Shown: piece by piece, positions 36,072 through 45,543 of the stretch | How positions within the stretch are numbered: position 1 is the stretch's first letter | Layout of the letters: each line of letters opens with the position of its first letter | Assembly: GCA_965601975.1 (NCBI GenBank) | Contig: OZ271856.1 | Location: 434,001-498,000, forward strand | Source: JANQIO01 sp965601975 | GTDB taxonomy: Bacteria; Pseudomonadota; Gammaproteobacteria; Pseudomonadales; Halieaceae | Length of the DNA: 64,000 bases | Direction: 5' to 3' | Made by a program: the position numbers and the translations under genes | The notes under the pieces: model-generated | What the model was told of the DNA's origin: nothing | Seen by the model: only the letters and a program-made list of their open reading frames with translations | The model's database searches: none

Positions 36072-39000
36072 GTGTTGCGAACGACAAGGATAAATCCCCC
36101 ACTCTCCAGGACACTGACATCCGCGGCGTTCGCCTGCCTGCTGTGTGCGCTGCCGGCCTGCAAAATCGTCCAGTACGCAGAACCCGGCGGCAAAATCCTG
36201 TCCTCCAGCGGGGCCGCGAATTGCCCGCCTGCAACGAGCTGTGAGATAGACGTCGAGAACGGCAGCGTTTACTCGGAGACATTTACCGCGGTGCCGGAAG
36301 CCGGGCACGTTTTCGTTGGATGGCGAGAAGGCGCTGGAATGCTCTGTGGGGGTTCGCTGGAGCCCTGTGAGATCCGGGATGTGCCGGGTCGGTTCACGAA
36401 TAACGACAGGGAAGTCTTCCTCGAGGCGCAGTTCGAGCCAGCGGGCGACGGGGGCATCGCTATTGAAGTCGATGGGCTTGACGAGTCCGTCATTGTCACC
36501 GCCAGCGGATACACATACAGCATTCACAGTAACGGTAGATTCAGCGCCGGCGGAATTCCGCGCGGCCTGAGCTACGACTTCTCGATTTCCAGGCAGCCCC
36601 AGAATCAGGTATGCCAGATGTTCGATGGCAAGGGCATCGTTTCATCGCGGCAGCGCAACGTTGTGTATGTCGATTGCAGGTACCCCTCATCGCCGCACGA
36701 AATTCGAAGACCCGAAAGCGCCAGGGTCCCGTTCAACAAAGCGATTCGCTACGAACTGGACATCCTGAACGTCGATCAGGATCCCCTGGAAGTGACCTGG
36801 AAGGTGATTAGCGGTCCGGCAAATGGCGATCTCAAGATTACACCCGGTGGACGGGATAACGTGGCGGTCATGCGCGGGAGCGTGCTGGGCTTGTATCGCG
36901 TCAGGGTAACGTTGACGGACGGAAACCACACGGCTGAGGAACTGATTTCAGTGTGGGTTCGCAACATGTCCCCGAATTTACCCACATTTAGCCTGTACCC
37001 GCCGGCGCCGCACCCCAGCGATTCGATTCGCGTTGCCAGAAACGGTGAATTGAGCGATCCCGAGGGCGTGGACCTGGCGATCTCTGCAACCTGGACCGTC
37101 AATGGCAAGCCCGTCGCCGATGTTGACGGGCTTGAGTTGCCCCCTGGCACTGCAGAAGAGGGGGACGAGGTCGCCGTGACACTGGTTATTAGCGACGGCG
37201 TGAACGATCTGGAGGCTCGCGTTAAACCGGTCACTCTGGTGGACGGGCCGCTGGACGTTGAGGTTGTCGGCCTGGATTCCTACGTTGAATACGGCGAAAC
37301 GGTATCTCTGGCCGTCCTGGGTCGAGACCCGGACGATGACGTGGAAGTGGAGCTGGCCTACGGCCCCGAGACCATGTCACTGAGTGAGGATGGCAGGCTG
37401 GAATGGGATGTGAAGAGCATCATGTTCGGCCCATCCCAGTACGTTCATTTCGGACTGCGCAACAAGCTGAAGCCTGAGGATCTCGTGGAATTCAGTGTCG
37501 AGGTCAAGGACCCTGCGCGGAAGCTGCCGATAGCAAGGTCCAGTGCATACTCGTCCAGCCTGGACGGAAACATCACCATTGGACAGTTTGATGCCGATCC
37601 GGCACCAGAGATTCTTACCACCGACGGATACAACAGAATCATGATTGTCGAGTTCGACGGTCATGGCTTTCGCCAGGAGTGGATGTACCCGTTCAGCGTC
37701 CACGGAGAAGACCGCGATGCTTTTGATCGCGTGCGGGTTCTGGGTGCAGACATTGACGCAGACGGCCTCAAGGAAATCCTGGCGCTTACCGAAATGGGGC
37801 TCTACTACATCGAGGATCTTGAAAGCCCTGCAGTCCAGTTATTCGAATACAACGGTGAAACCCGGGAGCTGCTGGACATAGATGTCGCCAACCTCGATGA
37901 CGATGCGGCGCTTGAGGTCGTTCTCCTCTCCGTTCACGGACTGTTTGTCTTGGATGCCCAATCCGGGGAAACCCTTCTGAGCATTGAATACCCCTGGATG
38001 TCGGGCCCGCTGGCAGTCGGAAACGTCGATGGTGATGCGGCCCTGGAAGCGGTACTGGGCGATGGCACGGTTTTTGACCTGAGTACCGGAACGCTGGAGT
38101 GGACCCATGAGGGCGGATTCGGGGAATCCCTGGCCCTTATGGATAACGATGGCAGCGGGATTCACAAGATCCTGGGCAATTTCAAGGAGCTGAACAGAGC
38201 TCGATTCACCAGCGGTGTTTCCCTGTTCGACGCGAATGACCGGTCTGTACTCTGGGTACTCAAAGAATTCCAGGCGTGCTCGGTTTCCGCAGCACATTTT
38301 GATGCCGACAAGGCACATGAGCTGATTGTAGGGGGGTGCGATGACACCATCCAGGTCTATGAAGTCTCCAACAGCGGTCTCACAGAAGTACTGACTGTCG
38401 CGGCGGAGCAACGCGGCGCCTATGCGACAGCATTCGGCGATGTGGATGGGGATCGTGCGGCCGATCTCGTGTACGGAACCCGCGCCTCAAGCTCACTGGC
38501 GGACAAGCTCACGGTAGCGCGCAGTATTGGCGGTGATGTGTCCTTTCACAGCGGTGGTGATCCCCTGCACCTCGGCGGATTTGCGGCGGCAGGTGCTTTT
38601 CCCGCCGAAACGGGAGATTGGCGGGCGGTTTTTGTTGTCCCGAACGCCAAAACTTTATTGAGGCGCGCGGCGCAGTACCTTGCGACAGTAGATGCCGCGG
38701 GCAATGTGAAGCTGAGTGACCGAGTCTCCGGCAACCTCCACGAGCTTTTCCAGGGTGTTGTAAGAGACTACGACAAGGATGGGCAGGACGAAGTCATCTT
38801 TGCCAACGCCAGTTTTCGTGCTGGAATCCAGTTGCAAGTCAGGGGGCTGCCTGACTTTTCTTTTGAGTGGGATGGTCCGGCTTTAGGAAACTTCGGTGAA
38901 ATGCTGGATCTGGATGTTGCTGATTTCAATGGCGATGGCCGGGATGATGCCCTCATCACTTTCAGCCGGGGCGTTGTGGTAAAGGACATATCCTCGGGAG

Positions 39001-39572
39001 CAGAGATCTGGTCGCAGGGTTTGCCATCCACACAGGGGGGCGCGGCCGCGGGAGATCTCGATGGCGACGGTATTCCCGAGTTGGTCACCAATACTTCGAG
39101 GGCCAAAGCTGATCTCAGAGTGTGGCAGTGGGCGGGTTCAAACTATGTTGAGCGCCACAACCTGGAGCTGCGCAGCAGGTGTATCGATGTGGCTGTGGTC
39201 GACGTCGCCGACCTCCCGGGCGGGCAAGTCGTGTGTTTAGGATACGCCACAGGTAAAAGAACCTTCCTACGGATCTATGGAGCGGGGCTTGAACTGGAGC
39301 GGGAATTCGAGCTTCCGTTTGGCGCTACTGGTCTGGCCGCGCAGTCGGGTGGCCAGCCGAAAAGGAGCGTGATGATAAGCGGTGGTGTGGATCCCTGGGG
39401 CCGCAATGATAGCTTTGTTACCCGGGTGTCCCTGGTCAGTGGGCAGGAGATCTGGCGATCGCCATTGCTGCTGGGTAGCATTCCCCGAGGCAGCCTGCAC
39501 AGCTTTGTGGGCGAGGACGGTAACCCTGGGCTGGTGATTGGGACCAGGTCCGCAATGTTTCTGACTCGCTAA
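36072..39572 (+). CDS. Large lipoprotein with FG-GAP/VCBS-type repeats
   Basis: A 1166-residue protein with a GTG start. A signal peptide ends in ALPAC, so Cys30 is probably lipidated. Cys-rich segments with bacterial repeat-like features follow to about residue 130 (FTAVPEAGHVFVGWREG), then Ig-like regions to about 480. From about 500 to 1130 there are repeated calcium-binding-like blades such as DADGLKEIL, DGDAALEAV, DVDGDRAADLV, DFNGDGRDDALI and DLDGDGIPELV, which should form a beta-propeller. A surface adhesion or binding role is likely but unproven. Confidence 0.8.
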   Translation: MLRTTRINPPLSRTLTSAAFACLLCALPACKIVQYAEPGGKILSSSGAANCPPATSCEIDVENGSVYSETFTAVPEAGHVFVGWREGAGMLCGGSLEPCEIRDVPGRFTNNDREVFLEAQFEPAGDGGIAIEVDGLDESVIVTASGYTYSIHSNGRFSAGGIPRGLSYDFSISRQPQNQVCQMFDGKGIVSSRQRNVVYVDCRYPSSPHEIRRPESARVPFNKAIRYELDILNVDQDPLEVTWKVISGPANGDLKITPGGRDNVAVMRGSVLGLYRVRVTLTDGNHTAEELISVWVRNMSPNLPTFSLYPPAPHPSDSIRVARNGELSDPEGVDLAISATWTVNGKPVADVDGLELPPGTAEEGDEVAVTLVISDGVNDLEARVKPVTLVDGPLDVEVVGLDSYVEYGETVSLAVLGRDPDDDVEVELAYGPETMSLSEDGRLEWDVKSIMFGPSQYVHFGLRNKLKPEDLVEFSVEVKDPARKLPIARSSAYSSSLDGNITIGQFDADPAPEILTTDGYNRIMIVEFDGHGFRQEWMYPFSVHGEDRDAFDRVRVLGADIDADGLKEILALTEMGLYYIEDLESPAVQLFEYNGETRELLDIDVANLDDDAALEVVLLSVHGLFVLDAQSGETLLSIEYPWMSGPLAVGNVDGDAALEAVLGDGTVFDLSTGTLEWTHEGGFGESLALMDNDGSGIHKILGNFKELNRARFTSGVSLFDANDRSVLWVLKEFQACSVSAAHFDADKAHELIVGGCDDTIQVYEVSNSGLTEVLTVAAEQRGAYATAFGDVDGDRAADLVYGTRASSSLADKLTVARSIGGDVSFHSGGDPLHLGGFAAAGAFPAETGDWRAVFVVPNAKTLLRRAAQYLATVDAAGNVKLSDRVSGNLHELFQGVVRDYDKDGQDEVIFANASFRAGIQLQVRGLPDFSFEWDGPALGNFGEMLDLDVADFNGDGRDDALITFSRGVVVKDISSGAEIWSQGLPSTQGGAAAGDLDGDGIPELVTNTSRAKADLRVWQWAGSNYVERHNLELRSRCIDVAVVDVADLPGGQVVCLGYATGKRTFLRIYGAGLELEREFELPFGATGLAAQSGGQPKRSVMISGGVDPWGRNDSFVTRVSLVSGQEIWRSPLLLGSIPRGSLHSFVGEDGNPGLVIGTRSAMFLTR

Positions 39573-39683
39573 CGACGCAGCGGCCGCGAAACCCAGGGTT
39601 TTTTTGTTATACTTCAAGACTTTACGGCGCTTTCCATGTTGTTTGATGCCTGCCGGCATCCGGCGCCTGTCGAGTGAATCACT

Positions 39684-40178
39684 ATGCATTGTCCGTTCTG
39701 CCAGGCGGCAGACACCAAGGTTATCGACTCCCGCCTGGTCGCCGAGGGTGACCAGGTACGCCGTCGTCGCGAGTGCCTGAGCTGTTCCGAGCGCTTCACC
39801 ACCTACGAGGTGGCGGAACTGATGATGCCGAAGATCATCAAGCACAACGGCAACCGCGAGCCCTTCAACGAGGACAAGCTGCGCAGCGGCATCCACCGGG
39901 CCCTGGAGAAGCGCCCTGTCGGCGTCGAGGAAATCGAGGCCGCCATTACCCAGATCAAACACACCCTGCAGGCCACTGGCGAACGGGAAGTGAAATCCCG
40001 CGTGGTGGGCGAGCTGGTCATGGATGCACTGCGAGGCCTGGACGACGTGGCCTACGTGCGTTTCGCCAGCGTGTACCGCAGCTTCCAGGACCTGGCGGAG
40101 TTCCAGGCCGAGATCGAGCGGATGCAGGAAGCCAACCCTGAGGCGGCCCCCCGCCAGAAGGACACCGTCGAGGGCTAG
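39684..40178 (+). CDS. nrdR: Transcriptional repressor NrdR
   Basis: A 164-residue regulator of ribonucleotide reductase genes. The zinc ribbon is C3-P-F-C6 with C31-L-S-C34, followed by an ATP-cone domain (MPKIIKHNGNREPFNEDKL). It heads the nrdR-rib-nusB-thiL group, the usual gammaproteobacterial order, 15 bases before ribD. Confidence 0.96.
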   Translation: MHCPFCQAADTKVIDSRLVAEGDQVRRRRECLSCSERFTTYEVAELMMPKIIKHNGNREPFNEDKLRSGIHRALEKRPVGVEEIEAAITQIKHTLQATGEREVKSRVVGELVMDALRGLDDVAYVRFASVYRSFQDLAEFQAEIERMQEANPEAAPRQKDTVEG

Positions 40179-40193
40179 GCCCTCCCTACTACT

Positions 40194-41291
40194 ATGCCTT
40201 CACGATTTGACTCACCGAGCCTGGACCGGGAAATGATGGCCCGCGCCATTGACCTGGCCAGCGACGGTATTTATCGCACGCGGCCCAACCCGGCCGTCGG
40301 CTGTGTACTGGTCATGGGCGGAGATGTTATCGGCGAGGGCAGTACCCAGCCCGCGGGTGGCAACCACGCCGAGATCGAGGCCCTGGCCGATGCCCGGGCC
40401 GCGGGCCAGGACCTGAAAGACGCCACCGCCTACGTGACCATGGAACCCTGCAACCACACCGGGCGCACCGGACCCTGTTCCGAGGCCCTGATCGAAGCCG
40501 GCATTCGCCGCGCCGTGGTCGCCCTGCAGGACCCCAATCCCGCGGTGAGTGGTGGCGGCGTTCAGGCCCTGCGCGACGCCGGTGTGGACGTAGAGGTGGG
40601 CCTGATGGAAGCGGAGTCGGAAGCCGTCAATGCCGGGTTCCTGAAACGGACCCGCACCGGCCTTCCCTTCGTGCGCTTGAAACTCGCCGCCAGTCTGGAT
40701 GGGCGCACCGCCATGGCCAGCGGCGAAAGCCAGTGGATTACCGGCCCGCAGGCGAGAGCCGATGTGCAGAAACTGCGCGGGCGCTCGGGCGCGATCATTA
40801 CCGGCATCGAAACCGTGCTGGCGGATGACCCGGCGATGACGGTGCGGGACAAGTCCCTGGATATACCCGCCCAGCCCCTGCGGGTGATTCTCGACAGCCA
40901 GCTGCGCACGCCGGCCACGGCGAACATGCTGCAACAGCCCGGCGACACCCTGGTGGTGCACTGCGGGGGTGAAGCGGACCTGCCCGGCGCCGAATTGCTG
41001 GCCCTGCCGGGGGAGGGCGGCGTCGACCTGCCCGCGCTGCTCAAGGAACTGTCAGGGCGGGAGATCAACGAAGTTCTGGTAGAATGCGGCGCCCGCCTGG
41101 CCGGGGCCTTTGTGGCCCAGGGCCTGGTGGACGAACTGGTGGTCTACACCGCGCCCACGCTGCTGGGATCGGCAGCGAGACCTCTGCTGGAACTGCCCAT
41201 CGACGCCATGGCCGATCAGCAGCGCCTGGAGATTACGGATTTGCGGCAGGTCGGCGAGGATGTCCGCTGGACACTCGTCCCTGCGAAGTAA
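40194..41291 (+). CDS. ribD: Bifunctional pyrimidine deaminase/reductase RibD
   Basis: A 365-residue riboflavin enzyme. The N-terminal deaminase has the zinc site HAE (in GGNHAEIEALA) and PCNHTGRTGPC. The C-terminal reductase (from about residue 150) has LKLAASLDGRTA and ITGIETVLADDP. It carries out steps two and three of riboflavin synthesis from GTP. Confidence 0.95.
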   Translation: MPSRFDSPSLDREMMARAIDLASDGIYRTRPNPAVGCVLVMGGDVIGEGSTQPAGGNHAEIEALADARAAGQDLKDATAYVTMEPCNHTGRTGPCSEALIEAGIRRAVVALQDPNPAVSGGGVQALRDAGVDVEVGLMEAESEAVNAGFLKRTRTGLPFVRLKLAASLDGRTAMASGESQWITGPQARADVQKLRGRSGAIITGIETVLADDPAMTVRDKSLDIPAQPLRVILDSQLRTPATANMLQQPGDTLVVHCGGEADLPGAELLALPGEGGVDLPALLKELSGREINEVLVECGARLAGAFVAQGLVDELVVYTAPTLLGSAARPLLELPIDAMADQQRLEITDLRQVGEDVRWTLVPAK

Positions 41292-41301
41292 GGAAAACTA
41301 G

Positions 41302-41970
41302 ATGTTTACGGGAATTGTTGAAGCGATCGGTGAGATCGCCGACATGCAGCCAGCAGGCGGTGACATGCGCCTGCGCATTCGCACGGGCAAGCTGGACCTG
41401 TCCGATGTCAAACTGGGTGACAGCATCTGCACCAGCGGCTGCTGCCTGACCGTGACGGAGTTGCCCGGCGACGGGTACTGGTGCGACGTGTCCAACGAGT
41501 CCCTGGCTTTCACCACCCTCGGGGGCCTGAGCGTCGGCGACAAGGTCAACTTGGAGAAGTCCCTGACGCCGCAGAGCCGCCTGGGCGGGCATATCGTGTC
41601 GGGCCACGTCGACGGCGTCGGTGAGGTGGTCAGCTTTGAAGACGACGGCCGCTCCGTGCGCTGGGTGATGCGCGCGCCGGACGCGCTGGCGAAGTACATT
41701 GCCCACAAAGGCAGCGTTTGTGTCGACGGCACCAGCCTCACGGTCAACGCCGTGCGCGGCGCCGAGTTCGACCTCAACATCATTCCCCAGACTACCGAAG
41801 AAACCATCTTCAGCGAGTACCAGGTGGGCACGAAGGTGAACCTGGAAGTGGACGTGATAGCCCGCTACCTGGAGCGCCTGCTTCAGGGGGACGCGGCCGC
41901 GGACCCGAACGCCGGCGGCATCAGCGAGAGCTTCCTCGCCGAGCACGGCTTTTTACAGAAAACAAGCTGA
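41302..41970 (+). CDS. ribE: Riboflavin synthase, alpha chain
   Basis: A 222-residue enzyme with two homologous lumazine-binding barrels, each starting with a characteristic GIVE or GHVDGVG segment (MFTGIVEAIGEI; LGGHIVSGHVDGVGEV). It dismutates two 6,7-dimethyl-8-ribityllumazine molecules to riboflavin. It lies 10 bases after ribD. Some systems call it ribC. Confidence 0.94.
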   Translation: MFTGIVEAIGEIADMQPAGGDMRLRIRTGKLDLSDVKLGDSICTSGCCLTVTELPGDGYWCDVSNESLAFTTLGGLSVGDKVNLEKSLTPQSRLGGHIVSGHVDGVGEVVSFEDDGRSVRWVMRAPDALAKYIAHKGSVCVDGTSLTVNAVRGAEFDLNIIPQTTEETIFSEYQVGTKVNLEVDVIARYLERLLQGDAAADPNAGGISESFLAEHGFLQKTS

Positions 41971-41992
41971 GGGCTCCTCAAAGCCTAACCCC

Positions 41993-43114
41993 ATGAAACT
42001 GAATACGGTCGAGGAAATCATCAGCGACATTCGCCAGGGGCGAATGGTGGTGCTGCTGGACGACGACGCCGAGAAGGGCGTCAACGAAGGGGTGGTCATG
42101 ATGGCCGCCGAGCAGGTCGAACCCGAGCACGTGAACTTCATGGCACGCAAGGCCAAGGGCCTGGTGTGCCTGGCCATAACCGAAGACCGCTGCCGCACCC
42201 TGGGCCTGCCGCCCATGGCCGACGACCCCAGCGGCGAGAAGTCCAACTTCACCGTGTCCATCGAGGCGCGTGAGGGCATCAGCACTGGTATTTCCGCCGC
42301 CGACCGGGCCCGCACCGTGCAGGCAGCGGTAGCACCGGCCACCACGGCCCAGGATATCGTGCAGCCTGGGCATATCTTTCCCCTGGCCGCGGTGCCGGGC
42401 GGTGTGCTGACCCGCGCCGGCCATACCGAGGCCGCCAGCGACTACGCGCGCCTGGCGGGCCTGCAGCCGGCGGCGATGCTGGCGGATATTCTTACGGCAT
42501 CGGGTGAACTGGCCAATGGTACCGAGCTGGCCCAGTTTGCAGCGGAGCACGACCTGAAGATCGGCACCATCGCCGACCTGATTCACTTCCGCGTGGTCAG
42601 CGAGCGCACCATTCGAAAAGTTCGTGAAGGCAAGGTGAAAACCGCTCACGGCGATTTCACCCTGACCGCCTATCGCGACCAGGCCAGCGGCGCGGTGCAT
42701 ATGGCCATGAGCATGGGCGATATCAAGCCGGACACGCCGACGCTTGTGCGCGTGCATGCCCCCTCGGCGGTGCGCGACCTGTTCAGTGCCGAGGCGCCGG
42801 GCTGGCCCAGCTGGAATATCAACAAGTGCCTGGCGGCCGTCGCCGCGGCGGGCGCCGGCGTGGTGGTGCTGCTGGCGCGGCACGAGCACGAAGACGCTTT
42901 GCTCGAAAGTATCGACATCGCCCTGGGCCAGGCCTCTCAGGAACCGGTGACCAGTTCAGGCGGCTCGCCCTACACCACGGTCGGCATCGGCTCGCAAATT
43001 CTGCGCGACCTGGGGGTGGGAAAAATCCGCCTGATGGGCGCACCAATCAAGTACAATGCGATCTCCGGATTTGACCTGGAGGTCACGGAGTTCCTTAGCC
43101 CTGACGAGGGCTAG
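41993..43114 (+). CDS. RibB-like DHBP synthase fused to a degenerate GTP cyclohydrolase II domain (RibBX)
   Basis: A 373-residue two-domain protein. The N-terminal DHBP synthase domain keeps TGISAADRARTVQAAV and GHIFPLAAVPGGVLTRAGHTE. Its acidic active-site loop, usually DDEDRENEGD, reads DDDAEKGVNEGVV. The C-terminal domain aligns to GTP cyclohydrolase II, but the zinc cysteines are gone: where RibA has CLTGD and CDCG, this has RVHAPSAVRDLF. A separate complete ribA lies at 48445. The C-terminal domain is thus probably regulatory or structural. Activity of the first domain is likely but its loop is divergent. Confidence 0.88.
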   Translation: MKLNTVEEIISDIRQGRMVVLLDDDAEKGVNEGVVMMAAEQVEPEHVNFMARKAKGLVCLAITEDRCRTLGLPPMADDPSGEKSNFTVSIEAREGISTGISAADRARTVQAAVAPATTAQDIVQPGHIFPLAAVPGGVLTRAGHTEAASDYARLAGLQPAAMLADILTASGELANGTELAQFAAEHDLKIGTIADLIHFRVVSERTIRKVREGKVKTAHGDFTLTAYRDQASGAVHMAMSMGDIKPDTPTLVRVHAPSAVRDLFSAEAPGWPSWNINKCLAAVAAAGAGVVVLLARHEHEDALLESIDIALGQASQEPVTSSGGSPYTTVGIGSQILRDLGVGKIRLMGAPIKYNAISGFDLEVTEFLSPDEG

Positions 43115-43132
43115 TGGCCAAGGAGAGAACAC

Positions 43133-43606
43133 ATGAGCGAAATCAGAACCATTGAAGGCGACTTTGCATCCGCGAGCGGCGCGAAGTTTGCACTGGTGGT
43201 CGGTCGCTGGAACAGCTTTGTCGTCGAGCACCTGAAGGAAGGCGCCATCGACGCGCTCAAGCGCCACGGCGTGGCGGAAGAGCACATCACCGTGGTGTAT
43301 GCACCCGGTGCTTTTGAGATTCCCCTGGTCTGCAAAAAAGTCGCCGCCTCCAACGACTACGATGCGGTCATCGCGCTGGGCGCCGTGATTCGCGGCGGCA
43401 CGCCGCACTTCGAGTACGTGGCCGGCGAGTGCGTGAAGGGCATCGCCCACGTGATCGGCGAGTACGGCCTGCCGGTGGCCTTTGGCGTACTGACCGTAGA
43501 CAGCATCGAGCAGGCCATCGAGCGCTCCGGCACCAAGGCCGGCAACAAGGGCGAGGAAGCCGCCCTGTCTGCCCTGGAAATGGTCAGCCTGCTGGGCAAG
43601 CTCTAA
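43133..43606 (+). CDS. ribH: 6,7-dimethyl-8-ribityllumazine synthase
   Basis: A 157-residue lumazine synthase. It shows the family landmarks GRWNSFVVEHLKEGA, YAPGAFEIPLVCK and ALGAVIRGGTPHFEYVAGE, with the catalytic His in the last. It condenses the RibD product with the RibB product. It lies between ribBX and nusB. Confidence 0.96.
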   Translation: MSEIRTIEGDFASASGAKFALVVGRWNSFVVEHLKEGAIDALKRHGVAEEHITVVYAPGAFEIPLVCKKVAASNDYDAVIALGAVIRGGTPHFEYVAGECVKGIAHVIGEYGLPVAFGVLTVDSIEQAIERSGTKAGNKGEEAALSALEMVSLLGKL

Positions 43607-43620
43607 ACGCCCACGCTCCG

Positions 43621-44076
43621 ATGTCCAACAAACCCGGCAATCCCCTGGCCGCCAAGCGGCACAAGGCGCGTCACTACGCCATGCAGGCCCTGTACCAGTG
43701 GCATATGGCAGGCGCGCCGCTGAACGAAATCGAAGCGGAGTTCCGCACCGAGTATGACTTCGGCAAGGTGGATGGCGAGTACTTCCACACGTTGCTGCAC
43801 GACATTCCCGCCCAGCTCGACGACATCGAGGACGCGTTCTCCCCCTACATGGTCGATCGCGCCCTGGACGAACTCGACCCCATCGAGCGAGCCCTGCTGC
43901 GCATGGGCACGTTCGAGCTGAAAGAGCGCATCGATGTGCCCTACAAAGTGGTCATCAATGAGGCGGTCAACCTGGCCAAGAAGTTCGGCGCCAGTGAAAG
44001 CCATAAGTTCATCAACGGGGTGCTGGACCGCGTTGCCCACCAGCTGCGCCAGGTGGAAGTGGCGGCCGACGCCTGA
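43621..44076 (+). CDS. nusB: Transcription antitermination factor NusB
   Basis: A 151-residue all-helical protein, start ATG 43621. It has RHYAMQALYQWHMAG and INEAVNLAKKFGASESHKFINGVLD, both standard. With NusE (S10) it binds BoxA RNA in rRNA transcripts. It lies 14 bases after ribH, a common link in this class. Confidence 0.95.
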   Translation: MSNKPGNPLAAKRHKARHYAMQALYQWHMAGAPLNEIEAEFRTEYDFGKVDGEYFHTLLHDIPAQLDDIEDAFSPYMVDRALDELDPIERALLRMGTFELKERIDVPYKVVINEAVNLAKKFGASESHKFINGVLDRVAHQLRQVEVAADA

Positions 44077-44103
44077 CCCCGGGCGTTCACGCCGATAAGA
44101 ACC

Positions 44104-45540
44104 GTGACCGACGAGTTCTCCCTCATCAAGAAATACTTCGCTCCGCTGTCCAGCGAGATCGGTGACGACTGCGCGATCATCGACGTGGCGGAAGGCGAGC
44201 AGCTGGCCACTTCCACCGACACCATGGTCGAGGGCACCCATTTCTATTCCGACGCACCACCGGACCAGGTCGGTTACCGCGCCGTGGTTACCGCGGTCAG
44301 CGACCTGGCGGCCATGGGCGCCGAACCCCGGGCCATGACCCTGGCGCTGACGCTGCCGTCTGCCAATGACGTGTGGTTGCAGCAGTTTTCCCGCGGCATT
44401 CAGCAGGCCACCGAGGACTACGGTCTGGAACTGGTGGGCGGCGATACCACCCGCGGCCCGCTGACCATCACCTGCACGGTGATGGGCGCAGTAGAGGAGG
44501 GGCGGGCTCTGACCCGCGCGGGCGCCAGGCCCGGTGACAAAGTGTTCGTCAGCGGCACGCCCGGCGATGCCGCCGCGGCGCTGGAGGTGATGAACGGCCG
44601 CTGGGATGGTCACAGCCAGTTCAAGGAATATCTGCTGAAACGGTTTTACCGGCCCAGCGCCCGGGTCGAACTCGGCAAGCAGTTGCTGGGCGTGGCGAGT
44701 GCAGCCATCGATGTATCGGATGGTGTGCTGGCCGACGCCGCGCACATCTGCGAGCAGAGCGGGGTGGGTATTCGGATCGAATCCGCTGCCATGCCGCTAA
44801 GTCAGGCACTGGAGTTGTCACCCGACCAGGAGCGGGCTCGGGGCTGGGCGCTGTCCGGTGGTGAAGACTACGAGTTGCTGTTTACGGTACCGCCTGACCG
44901 GCTGGACGCAGTGCCTGACGGTTGCAGGGAAATCGGCGAAGTCACCGAGGGCAGTGCCGTGAGCTGCGATATGGATGTAGAGCGACAGGGCTTCCAGCAC
45001 TTCGACGAGGCGGCGCCGGGTATCGAACCGCGCCCGCCCGGCAAGCCGAAACCCGTCCGGCCGCGCCCTTTCAAGAGTGCAGCGCAGTTCCTCGCGTTTG
45101 GGTTTGGCTCCGGCCTTGCACCGAAAGCGCCGGGCACCTTCGGCACGCTGGCGGCAATCCCGCTATTCCTGTTGCTGGCCCAGTTGGACCTGCTGCTTTA
45201 CTCGGGCCTGGTCGTAGCAGCCTTTATCGCGGGGATCTTCATCTGCGAAAGGGCCAGCGATGAACTCAAGGTGCACGACCACGGCGGCATCGTCTGGGAT
45301 GAGTTCGTGGGCTTCTGGGTGGCGATGTGGGCGATGCCGGTGACCTGGCAAACGGTGCTGGCGGGCTTCCTGCTGTTCCGCTTATTCGATATCGCCAAGC
45401 CCTGGCCGATTCGTGCCCTGGACAAAAAGGTCAGCGGCGGCTTCGGCATCATGATCGACGACATCGTCGCCGGGGTGTTCGCGGGTGTGCTGCTGCACGT
45501 GGGGTGGTTCTACCTGATGGGCGAGTGGCCCCTCGGGTAG
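44104..45540 (+). CDS. ThiL-PgpA fusion: thiamine-monophosphate kinase and phosphatidylglycerophosphatase A
   Basis: A 478-residue protein in one uninterrupted frame, GTG start. Residues 1-305 are ThiL (IGDDCAII, AVSDLAAMGAEPRAM, ELVGGDTTRGP and SGGEDYELLF), which makes thiamine diphosphate. A proline-rich linker (PRPPGKPKPVRPRP) follows. From about residue 325 the sequence is PgpA (GFGSGLAPKAPGTFGT, WDEFVGFWVA, MIDDIVAGVFAG), a membrane phosphatase with several hydrophobic helices. The two are separate neighbouring genes in most relatives. I see no stop or start at the junction. Confidence 0.93.
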   Translation: MTDEFSLIKKYFAPLSSEIGDDCAIIDVAEGEQLATSTDTMVEGTHFYSDAPPDQVGYRAVVTAVSDLAAMGAEPRAMTLALTLPSANDVWLQQFSRGIQQATEDYGLELVGGDTTRGPLTITCTVMGAVEEGRALTRAGARPGDKVFVSGTPGDAAAALEVMNGRWDGHSQFKEYLLKRFYRPSARVELGKQLLGVASAAIDVSDGVLADAAHICEQSGVGIRIESAAMPLSQALELSPDQERARGWALSGGEDYELLFTVPPDRLDAVPDGCREIGEVTEGSAVSCDMDVERQGFQHFDEAAPGIEPRPPGKPKPVRPRPFKSAAQFLAFGFGSGLAPKAPGTFGTLAAIPLFLLLAQLDLLLYSGLVVAAFIAGIFICERASDELKVHDHGGIVWDEFVGFWVAMWAMPVTWQTVLAGFLLFRLFDIAKPWPIRALDKKVSGGFGIMIDDIVAGVFAGVLLHVGWFYLMGEWPLG

Positions 45541-45543
45541 CCT

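Noticed and set aside
34556..36193. A 545-codon minus-strand frame opposite glyA
   Set aside because: glyA on the plus strand is certain, and the antisense protein is low-complexity with no recognisable domain.
39589..39606. Short hairpin with a T run after the FG-GAP lipoprotein gene
   Set aside because: The stem is only four or five base pairs with a 3-base loop, too weak to list as a terminator with confidence.
39573..40193. An FMN riboswitch upstream of the rib genes
   Set aside because: The gaps before nrdR and ribD are too short and show no RFN-element features.
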